Origin: Apostichopus californicus
Lineage: Eukaryota > Echinodermata > Holothuroidea > Aspidochirotida > Stichopodidae
Length of the DNA: 29,899 bases
Reading direction: 5' to 3'
Assembly (NCBI GenBank): GCA_020650975.1
Contig: JAIPMN010000846.1
Location: 1 to 29,899 of the forward strand
In this document: in pieces, positions 1 through 9,700 of the stretch
Layout: every line of letters starts with the position of its first letter
How positions within the stretch are numbered: position 1 is the stretch's first letter
The notes under the pieces: generated by a model
Told to the model about the DNA's origin: nothing
The model's input: the letters and a program-made list of their open reading frames with translations, nothing else
Database searches by the model: none
Position numbers and translations under genes: made by a program

Positions 1-444
1 ATACGCAATTTTATATTACGCAATTTAACGGTATAAATTCAATTAACACAGAGAAAACGATCGATTAAATTACAAATCAAAACGACTGTTAATAGATTTC
101 CTGATAATAATAATCATGAACATTTAAAATAATTTCGATTCACAAAGACTAACTTTTTCAAAGACTCCGTAGTTCAAAGCATGTTCAAGTTAAAGGAACG
201 TTAATAATGCGTGACAATTTTTCTTTTCTTTCGTTTCTGCGTTCTGCGTTCCTCACTAGTCTGTGAAGCTCAACACTTTCCCAAGAGTTTACGGCAGAAA
301 ATTGAAGTATAATATGAGGGGTTAGGTTTTTACTCCTGTCTTCCGGGTTCTGCAACTTCTGCCTGGGATCTTGTGATAAAGTTTCCCTTCATGTTAAACA
401 GAGTACGATTCTTCAAAGTAATAATATGTTATATCGTTTTGCAG
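1..444. other. AT-rich left flank, probably intron
   Basis: No coding match was recognised here. The stretch is AT-rich and ends in a plausible splice acceptor (TTTTGCAG, ending at 444) in front of the collagen-type exon, so it is probably intron or 5' flank of that gene. Any upstream exons would lie outside the window. Confidence 0.4.
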
Positions 445-584
445 AAGCTATACTGACGTAAGTGATCATTCTGCAGTGGGAGACATCCACTTGATTGGCA
501 GACGAGTACTACCAGCCCAAAGGGGCCCTCCTGGTCCAAAGGGCCCAGAGGGTCCTTCGGGTATAGATGGATTAAGGCTGTCAG
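445..584 (+). CDS. Collagen Gly-X-Y exon of the C4-like remnant
   Basis: The open reading frame crosses a 140-base exon. It ends in six collagen triplets starting GPPGPKGPEGPSGIDG, followed by LRLS, and then a consensus donor GTAAGC at 585. The acceptor is either TTTTGCAG (exon from 445) or CTGCAG (exon from 477); both keep the same frame. The exon itself has no break, so it could still be spliced even though the downstream domain is damaged. Confidence 0.6.
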
Positions 585-768
585 GTAAGCCTCACACATT
601 GATTTCAGTAGTCATATTGGCTCAGTGGGCTTTGAGCTATTCAATGTATATATGCATTCGCCTCGTTTGCTTTCATTTGCTTTAAAGGAAAATGTTACGC
701 AGACGAAGAAATTCACACAGTGTGGAATCAGCTATCCGATCATTTCGTTTGTACTCTCCTCTCCTCTC

Positions 769-822
769 CTCGTCTCGTCTTTTTCTCTTTTTTTTCTTCT
801 TTTTTTTCTTCTTTTTTTTCGT
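769..822 (+). repeat. Pyrimidine-rich CT/T microsatellite
   Basis: This is a tract of TCTCC units grading into repeated CTTCTTTTTTTT blocks on the + strand. It is low-complexity DNA in the intron between the collagen-type exon and the broken C-terminal exon. Any reading frame through it is an artefact. Confidence 0.85.
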
Positions 823-1038
823 CATTGAAATTAATCTTGACTACACATTCAAGTTAACCTTTCTGATCATGTTTGAAATATTATCGATTTATAAACCCCA
901 ACAAAATTTACCACCGAAAGTAATCAATGATCGATTATCGATAACATCGTTTAACGAACTCTCGGGAAAGATGACAAGATGAAAAACTGTTTTCATGATG
1001 ATTTGTGTATGCATTTCTCCCACAGGTTTTGCGGCTAG

Positions 1039-1077
1039 TTCAAGCAGGGAGTTGTTATGGAAAACTCCCTGGTTCAA
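1039..1077. repeat. Hairpin repeat, copy 1
   Basis: Two 15-base arms (1039-1053 and 1063-1077) are inverted complements at 13 of 15 positions around a 9-base loop. Twenty bases (1042-1061, core GCAGGGAGTTGTTATGGA) recur exactly at 15612-15631, far more than chance allows in 30 kb, so this is a dispersed element. It sits inside the broken collagen C4-like exon, between a GFAAS-like reading and the LICLP segment, which lie in different frames. Confidence 0.7.
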
Positions 1078-1523
1078 GGCATCGCGATTTAACAGATGGG
1101 GGCGCTAAGCTTATTTGTCTTCCGTCAAACCCGTAATGCAGCACGACACAAGAAAACTAAGGTGCGTCGAGGGCCTTTCTTTACGTTGTGCCTTCTCTGG
1201 CAAGATGTATCGTGTGCTATTTGTCAAACGGATAACCGCATTGCTCAGCTCATGATCCCTGCCAAGGTTTAACTGCTCTCTGACTGGATCCTCGAATACA
1301 GCAGTTACCTGATGGCCGAGAGGTCCAGTTCAGTGCATCACAAATCCTTCTTCGTTTGTGTAGATAAAAGCCACTGGCGAAATCCGAATAGCGGAGGATC
1401 TGCATCGGCGAGTACCGCCCTACTCGATTTGGTTGAGGCGAGATGTTCCGCCACTGGGGAGGTCTATCCTGCGATTCGTTCCCGATCGGACATGAAATTT
1501 CGTGTGTTGTTTGTAGTAAATAA

Positions 1524-3577
1524 GTGCACCCTACCACTATGCACCCACGGCTATATCCTTCTCAGGTTTTTAATCGTCACCTTTGGTTATCACATTTTCA
1601 GATGTAGTAGTAGCTTTTACAGAGAGGGCTTCTCCCGCCGAATTCACTAATAGTTGTCCGAGCCGTTTTCTTATATTGGTTAGTTTCATGGTTCATTTTC
1701 CCTTTCTTAAGTTTTGTTTTACATGACAATTTTTTGTTATTGTATTATTCTGCCATGTTTACAGTCTGATGTCAGGACATTGTTTTTCTTATATGACTTG
1801 ATATGTCTTGGTTAGTGAGTGATTACGGGCGTTATATACGATTCCATCACGAGTCCCTAGGGTCGCTTCGTCCAGGGACCACTAGTGGAGTCAAAGAGAG
1901 GTCACATCCATGAAAAATGCTTCCATTGCTAGGCCTATATTTGCATTTGAAGACATATGCTTCGAATAGCAAGTCCTCATGGGATCAACACCCACATGCT
2001 CGAGTCTCCAGTACTTACTAATATCCCATCCCTGATTTGTGTGCCCCTGCCGTTTTTGTACTTCTTTGAATCTTGGTACAGAATAAATCCTTAACACTGG
2101 ACAGTTAAGAGGACTATCTTGACCCTTGTATGTCATCAGAATAATTGCATCGAAACTTAAAGGGTGCTACAAATTTAAAACTAAATTCTGGAGATTCTGG
2201 ACCCACAATTATCATTAATTTTATATAACTATTGAAAATAGTTTGTCAGGATTACACTGTCCCATTCCACCTTTCACCTTGGACTAAATATCCATACAAA
2301 TAAAGGAGAATGGAAAAGTCAATACCCGTGCGTACTCTTAATATGTATTCTCCCTCTATAGCCTAAGTTCTTTCTTTGACCTGAGAATGACCTAGGCATA
2401 AGTTTGATATAAATTCAGAATTTATTATACGAAAGGAAAACAACAAAAGGAATAGATGATTTCCATTGATCAAAGCCTTGTTCAACTCCGCAAACAGACA
2501 GGATATGTTTGACCTTTCACCATTCAAATGTCCAACACGAGGACGGAAATCATTCTATGGATGCCAAAGGATGACATGTATCAAAGGATATCATTAGCTG
2601 TTATGAAAGGGATTTGCTATCCCTGCGTTATGAAGGCCTACTATAGGAGACGAATAGTTATGTGAGTAATTTATGCTTATGCTGGTGGTGTAGACGAGTG
2701 TCACTATCACAGTACGGTACTCATCACACGATACTCACGTGAGTACCATACCTAAAGGCAGGCACGGCGTCAGGTTCATGGTAGATGATTATATAACATC
2801 AGCACGTAAGCAGCACTGTCGGGGATCGTGCTAATGTCACCGTACATGCACTGTACATTGCAATCATGTCAATTGTCGAAATGGTCGGGTAGCAGTATAG
2901 TTGTGTACCAAACACCGTGACATTTTTAATAATAAGACCTGATAAACAGGAACGAAAGTCTCTAAAACGCATATCACTTACCCATTTCTGGTCCTCTTGA
3001 AACCCCATTCCGTCCCCCTCCCACACTTCCCTCGTCCTTGGTGCTTATATGAACTCACACTGTACTTGAAGCCTTCGATAGCGGAAGCAAGGCTTTGGCG
3101 TCCCTTGGATTAACGAACTCGCTGTCACATGTACACATATGGCTCTACTTCTTCATATGTTGTGTGTAGCTTACATGCATGAGTCTACTGTACTTTCGGA
3201 ACCGAGCATATATACTCGTCGAGCAGCAGTACTAGTACTACCTCTACCATAGAAGACCAGGCTAATTTGCTCGGTCAGTTTGAGCTGGACCAAAGTTCAA
3301 GAGTAAAACAACCGTGATTTCATCTACCTTAAGTTTATAAGTTATATTAGCGTGAAGACCAAATTCTTACGAAATTCCTTGAACATGCATCACCAATAAT
3401 ATTCGTCACACACTGAGTCAGTCAGCAATAATTTCTAACAGCCTAGCAAAATTAGCCTAACATTAGTTTTACCTTGTCAAGTTGTTACACTGTCATTTGC
3501 CCATATCGCTTGTCCCTATCATATACGTTACAACGTTAGATTAGAGTAACAGTCGACTTGCAAGTGGGAAGCAAGAC
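1524..3577. other. Intergenic region and PPP5C 5' flank
   Basis: No credible gene was seen. The open frames are short and match no family I recognise. A small hairpin lies at 1853-1879 (GTCCCTAGG against CCAGGGAC). A perfect 14-bp palindrome containing CACGTG lies at 2732-2745. The last 150 bases before the PPP5C start are rich in AGCCTA and GTTAG words, a composition also seen around the NTPCR start. An in-frame TAG at 3542-3544 limits the PPP5C start from upstream. Confidence 0.5.
2716..2747. promoter_or_regulatory. Palindrome with CACGTG E-box upstream of PPP5C
   Basis: TACTCACGTGAGTA at 2732-2745 is a perfect 14-bp palindrome centred on the E-box CACGTG. An extra GGTACTCA at 2716-2723 is the inverted complement of TGAGTACC at 2740-2747. 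It lies about 830 bases before the PPP5C start codon. A bHLH binding site is possible, but nothing else in the sequence proves it. Confidence 0.3.
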
Positions 3578-3701
3578 ATGGCTGATAAGTCGTCACCAGA
3601 GGAAACTACTAATGGCAAATCCACATCGCCATCTGACGTCAGTGAAGAAACAGCAAAGAAGGCAGAGGAACTGAAAACAATTGCTAATAATTACTTCAAG
3701 G
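3578..3701 (+). CDS. PPP5C: PPP5C exon 1: N-terminal tail and start of TPR1
   Basis: Encodes residues 1-41 plus one base. A Ser/Thr/Glu-rich tail leads into [15 protein letters not shown], the first TPR helix; Lys33 and Asn37 are Hsp90-clamp positions. The donor is G|GTAGGT (phase 1). Confidence 0.93.
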
Positions 3702-6700
3702 GTAGGTCTGCCTAACGTTAAGTCTAAGGTTGTGCAATTTCACAACAGTTTCATGGTTTACATCATGTTTAACATAACCTAGGCTAAGAGTAGACTTAAA
3801 CGAATGTTTTAGTGAAAAATGGGATCCAGTCTCTCCGGTTATATCAATTTTTGTCTTTGTATCGCCTAAGCCTTGCCCTGTGATGAATTTTAGTTTCTGT
3901 GATAGAGTGCTTGAAATGTTGGCCCGTCCTGCCAGAAAATTTGAATCTAACACTGAATTACGTTGAGACGTGACGTTAGTGCGGCACATTGGTCAGACTC
4001 TATCAGATATCATTCTAAGCTTGGCCTTGATACAAAACACAGGAATGTGTACAGACTTGCGTACGGTGTGATTCAAAATATCGTTCAAATAACATATATC
4101 TGAACAACATATTATGAAGAAGAACTAGTTAGGGAATTCTGGAACATTTTAACTCCCCAAAAGATTTCTAACTTGCAACTTCACCAGGAAATATCCATCT
4201 AAATCGCTATTTTAGTTTCAGAAAGTTTAACTTTCCTGGCTACAGTGTAGCTTTCTAATGATAGCGTCCCTGCAGCATATATATATTAAGTTGGTGTGAG
4301 GTTCAAATATTCACTTCTCCTGAATCATACGATAAAAAATCGCCAAAATAGGACTGGCGTTGTAAAAAGTATGGAATTTTTTTTCATATACCCAGTCGAC
4401 TGCCACTAAAACATTCCTTTTAAAGTTCAATGTCGAATGGTACCCCATGTTTGCTCAGTTTCAATTTATTTTATGCCCATTGTTTATGTTTTCAAAAAGG
4501 TTTGGCCTAGGGTTGTTAAAGACATGAAAAATGAAAGCAACCAAACTTGCAATTTTTATTAAAAAATTAGGAAAAATTACTAAGTATGTACTCAATAAAA
4601 ATAAATATCAGTGCATTTTGTTCTGATGCTAATATTCCATTTGCATGGGAAGATGCATGTATTGTTATTTATTGCCTGGGTGGTTCAAGGTTAAGCATTT
4701 TTCAGTATCTCTTTAGCCTATTGTTGCCTACCCGTATTTCAGTCTGGTGATTAACTACACAATTAGTATTGATCTTCAGAAAAATTGGCATTGACACAAG
4801 TCACAAGCATATCATCTGGTAAAATGATGACTGCACTGAGTTATGTTGAGAAAAGAAGTTGTTTTATTTGTTTAATGTGCTAAACCATTATGTTTTACAT
4901 AATTTACAGTACCACATTGCAATATGGTCAATATGATAAATTCTTCCCATCCATATCACTTAACAAAATACCTTGTTGGCGCTACAGAAAGCCTAAAGAT
5001 GTTCAATTATCCACACTTTTGCAAAGTATATCAACGTCAGCCACTGAAATATCCCTTTAAGCAACTTAACCCCGCCCCCTACCCACCCTGGTTGTAAACA
5101 TGTACTGATGCTGAGCTGTTATAATGTTCTTTGAAGATATAAACCGTATTATGTCATAACTATATGATGTCATGATTACAAATGTAGGCCTTGTTTTCTT
5201 ACTTAAATTTTGTATTCCATATAAGTTTTTTTTTTATCAAAAGATACAGAGATATTTCATTTTGTTTTTGGTAATGTTTTGTTTATTATTTGTAAATTAG
5301 CTCAAAACTTTGAAGACGCCGTTAAATACTACACGGATGCCATTGACCTAAATCCAAATGTTGCGGCCTATTTCGGAAATAGAAGCTTTGCTTACTTGAG
5401 AACTGAGTGCTTTGGTTCAGCTGTAGAAGATGCTAGCAAAGCATTGGAGTTGGACAGGTCCTATATCAAGGTAAAGTATTTAAGAGTTTGTTGCCTGTAC
5501 ACGCAGGGAATAATTTATCCGGTTTCGCATCGCAAAATGCTGTGCAAAATGGGCAAATTGCTATACATTTACAAAGATGTATATAGCAGACTTTTCTTTT
5601 TACACAGTAACCAAGCATTGTACTATTTTATAACAGACACAATTAAGAGCCTTCAAAACTGCTCCACAAAATTTGAAAGCTAGATTAATGACCTGACTGG
5701 TACTTCCCCTCATGGACTTGTATTTGTACTCTTGGCAGCTTGGAGTGTGGTTCTTATAGTTAGTAGTGCAAAATTAAGTACTCCTGCTTGGAGCCTATTA
5801 CTTGTACTCTTAAATATATTAGGTACTAGTGCACAATGAAGTACTGGTGATTGGAGCCTTTTACTCGTACTCTTAAATCTACTAGTTACTAGTGCAAAAT
5901 TGAGTGCTCGTGGTAAGAGCCTTTTACTCATACTCTAAAATCTTCTAGTTACTAGTGCAAAATTAAGTATTTTTGGTTAAAAAGAGGCTTTTAATCATTC
6001 TGTTAAATCTTTTACTGTGCAAAATTAAGTATTTTTGGTTTAATAGAGGCTTTTAATCATTTTATTAAATCTACAAGTTACTAACTGCAAAATTAAGTAC
6101 TTGTGATGGGAGCCTTTTACTCGTACTTTTACTCGTAATCATACCAAGTGGAAGTGTACTTATGTAATCATGCTGTTACTGCAAGTCTGACTGTTGAGTA
6201 TGGTATGGTCAAGCTGTTATACTTTTACCAAAGAATGCATCTTTAAAGGATTCCATTTGATTTATCCTGTTGTTTCTGTTTTTGTTTATTTTTTTTAGGG
6301 GTATTACAGAAGAGCTACGGCAAACTTAGCATTGGGAAAATTCAAGATTGCCCTCAAAGACTATGAAATGGTGAGTTCACATGTGTAAACTTTCTCAAAG
6401 TATGGCGTATACTTTTTATCGTTCAAGTACTATGGAATAAACTCATTATTGTTTCAAGTGAGTATATATGATTCATGCTCAGTGTTTTGCATGTACATGT
6501 GTGTTGTGAACTCATTGTGTACGTATGGGTTGACCTGAAATTCTGGAACTTCATTTTAAGGTTTAAAGTACAGTATTCAGACCAAGCAGATTCACAGTAA
6601 GAACTTCTTTACACAAGAAACAATTTTTTGGAGCAAACACAAGTCAGTGGTTATACTGCCTCCTTGCAAGGGTTTGATTGCTAGAAGACTGCTATTAGTT

Positions 6701-9700
6701 AACCCGACCCCCACCCCCCCCCCCCCCGCCCCCGCCCCCTCCCCCATCATGAAAGACACACACTGTGTCCTCCCAATGTATGAAAATGTATGTACCATAA
6801 ATGTAATAGATTAAGGAAACATCAACTGTTTCATCGTTACCCTGTGTGTAAGGATGTGTAAGCCTCAACGATTGAGTAAATCAGAGGTCTTTTATACAGG
6901 AAGTAGTTGCACATTACTGCTCATTCGATTTACAAGACCTGTATGAAATATTAGAAGGTGACCCTTGTTCTCCCATTACACTATGTAATACATTAGTACT
7001 AGTTTTAGCAGAACATTGTACATGAGCATAATATTAACCAAGTCCATATACAGTCAGAGATGAAGGAGATGAATGTGAATAACAACTCCAGGTTTTACGA
7101 TTTCATGTACTATTCAAGCTCTCTTATTCATAATGGTTATTCTTTGGGCCGCATACAGAAATGGACAGAAATGGGTGAATCTCAAAGGAAGAAACATTGA
7201 TTGTCCTCTACTCTCTTTAGTGCAATACTTAGCGATCCATCTAGGCAGTGGTGTAGCAGGAACTTGTGTGGGTGGGGTGGGACAAAAGGAAAAGTTGATA
7301 AGTTGTAAATGTAAGTTACAAATCTCTGGATTGCCTGAGTGGCAGATGAGACCGAGGAACACCAAAACAAAGCAAATGTTTTAGTTATATTCTTCTTTCA
7401 AAGTTTTCTGATACCTTCAATATAGTCGAAAAGATTCGAACATCGCCGTCATTGGTCGGTTACTTTAATAGTAAAGTCACTCGAGATGAAAGAGAGAGAT
7501 AGAGGGTTTGCAAATTTTTCTCTGTATGAATGAATTTAATTCAAAGGTTGTGAAGTACAGACCAAACGATAAAGATGCCAAGGCCAAATACACGGAATGC
7601 AACAAGATTGTGAAACAACAGGCATTCGAGCGGGCCATCCGAGTAGAGGACACCAAGACAACTATTGCAGATACATTGGATATTGCAAGCATGGGTAAGT
7701 TTGTAAAGAGAAAAAGTCTTTGATAACAACTACTCTTTTTGCAGACAGGACCAGGAAATATATATAGAGTTTGGGAAAATCATGATCTTTAGTTCCCTAT
7801 GAATGCCCTTGGTGTCATTTTGTCTTATAACTGATATTTTACACTGCTATTGCAATTAGATGACCAGTCCTAACGTGAAAGGAATTCTTTGATTTGGAAA
7901 AACAAGATTACTAAGTTACACACATATCATACTATCAGGGTGACAGAATGTTTACAATTGAATGTAATCATTAAGTACTCGATAACTTATCTTCATTTGA
8001 GAAAACATAACCTGGGAGTGTATCTTTATTTCATGAACTTTTTATAAAGGGTGAGGGTAGTGGCAGGGGGGGGGGGGGATTACTGACAAATTGGCTAACA
8101 AATGAAAAGAAATTACTTGAAGAGTTGGAATATTTAGATACCTTCCATTTTTTCCTTTGATACTTTCCCTTCACAGTCATTGACGAGAAATACGCAGGAC
8201 CAAAACTTACTGAAGGAAAAGTGACAAGAAACTTTGCTGAAACACTTCTAGAACACTTTCATAGTGAAAAAAAATTAGATAAGAAATATGTCTACCAGGT
8301 AAGATGACATGTGGCTGAATTAAATCTCAAGCGAAACCCAAAAACTTCAAGATAAAGTTTGATTTAAACCTTTGCCGGTCACTCGCTGTTTATCTTGACA
8401 AGCGTTGTGGGAATTACAAGAAGTGTAAATTGTATAAAAATTTATTAGCGGAAACGACAAGAATATTTCCTGAGGAATCTTAGAGAGTTACATTAAGCCA
8501 CAACAGCATCAACTTGTTGATCAGATATGAGCCCAAACTTTTGTAATAGAAATGGGTTTTCACCAAATATTTTGAGGATGCTCATGTCAAAAACTTAAAT
8601 GTCCCAAGTGTGGAAAAGTGGTTTGATAGTTGTAATAAGGTCTGATGAAGGTTGACTATGAGTGGCCATTATTTGCCTTATCTAGCATATTTGATGACTG
8701 TTAAAATATTGCACATTATGTATAAATTTTTAGCTATGAGCATAATTGTCTCAAGAACCACTGAACGCTAAAGTAATAATAAGGAAAAGGTTTTTTTTTT
8801 TTTAATATTTATATTACATATTTTTTTATTTCGTCTTTTTAAGTTTTGTCTCTTTGTTTCACTCCACAGATTTTATTACAGATTAACAAGCTATTCCGGA
8901 CGTTACCGACTCTGTGTGATATAACCATACCAGACAAGGCCAAGTTTACAGTGTGTGGAGATATACATGGCCAGTTTTACGACCTCTACAATATATTTAA
9001 GCTGAATGGTCTTCCTTCCGAAGAAAACCCATATGTATCCTTTTGTTGTAGTTTGACATGTTTTTATCAAAACAGAACAAGGGTTTTGATCATCAGCTCA
9101 TAGAAAAGTCAAATCTTGGCTCTTTCTGAGATGATCTGCATTATTTAAATTATTGTTTGGATAATTATTTCTTTTGTCTTTGCAATTAGAGGCAGAATTG
9201 ATAATAATTTAGCAAGACCATATAGTTGTAAGATGCATTCAGGAAGTGTTCATGCCCATGCCGTATGCACCAGATTAACTTGCCTTCGCTGGTTTGAATC
9301 CCGTAATGGCCAAAACTTTCTATGCTCCTTCAAGTTTGTGTGTAATATACATATTAATTTCCCTAGTCAATGTTCCAATATTTATGTTTATATAGTATAT
9401 ATAGTTATAGTTATAGTTATATAGTTATGTTTAGTTATATATAATTATTTTAATGAAGTACAAGGGGTTGGTAGCATAGCAGTTAGGTCACTTTGGTACA
9501 ATTTAAAGTGGACCTTGATAGCCTTCACTTGTTGGACTAAGTACCTCACTCACTAGTTTCCATCAATGTGTGTTTTTAACATTAATATCAATGATAACTG
9601 TATTGTTTTCCTTGACAACTATTCTCAGCTTTTCAATGGAGATTTTGTGGATCGAGGCTCTTTCTCGGTAGAAGTCATATTAACGTTATTTTGTTTCAAA

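Larger units (their letters stand above)
445..1523 (+). pseudogene. Short-chain collagen C4-like gene, decayed
   Basis: This family consists of secreted proteins with a short Gly-X-Y tract and a C-terminal cysteine-rich domain. An intact collagen exon (445-584) is followed after a CCACAG acceptor at 1025 by a broken C-terminal exon (1026-1523). Family landmarks appear in order but in three different frames: DGGAKLICLPSNP (1095-1133), DVSCAICQTDNR and LMIPAK (1204-1266), WILEYSSYLM (1285-1314), FVCVDKSHW and LVEARC (up to 1446), and finally GHEISCVVCSK plus TAA (1488-1523). Breaks seen: an in-frame TAA at 1270-1272, exactly where the family has a Thr/Cys segment; a frame change between 1447 and 1469; a frame change between 1134 and 1204; and a hairpin repeat at 1039-1077. 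The exon that usually carries the start of the domain (a Trp-Gly-Arg segment) was not found between 585 and 1025. Assembly indels are an alternative, but the 1,494 coding bases of PPP5C nearby are unbroken, which favours a pseudogene. The family call rests on remembered motif patterns, not a search. Confidence 0.72.
9035..9628 (+). other. U12-type (minor spliceosome) intron 6 of PPP5C
   Basis: The 5' end reads GTATCCTTTT, matching the U12 consensus. TTCCTTGAC at 9608-9616 matches the U12 branch-site consensus TTCCTTRAC, with the branch adenosine at 9615, 13 bases from the CAG end at 9628. There is no long pyrimidine tract next to the acceptor. Together these are the classical signature of a GT-AG U12 intron. 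The intron also holds a TATAGT simple repeat and tRNA-like box words. Confidence 0.88.

Noticed and set aside
1312-1650. 112-codon open frame read as an independent gene
   Set aside because: Its N-terminal half is the collagen C4-like domain read downstream of the TAA; the family C-terminus is in another frame, so the tail after about 1450 is out of frame.
1853-1879. Small GTCCCTAGG hairpin
   Set aside because: A short stem in non-coding DNA with no second copy seen in the window; could be chance.
5710-5931. Repetitive - strand open frame
   Set aside because: It is generated by the 63-base minisatellite, whose period is a multiple of three, and lies inside a PPP5C intron.
7114-7384. Overlapping open frames on both strands in PPP5C intron 3
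   Set aside because: No homology, mutual overlap on opposite strands, and a position within an intron fixed by TPR exon homology.
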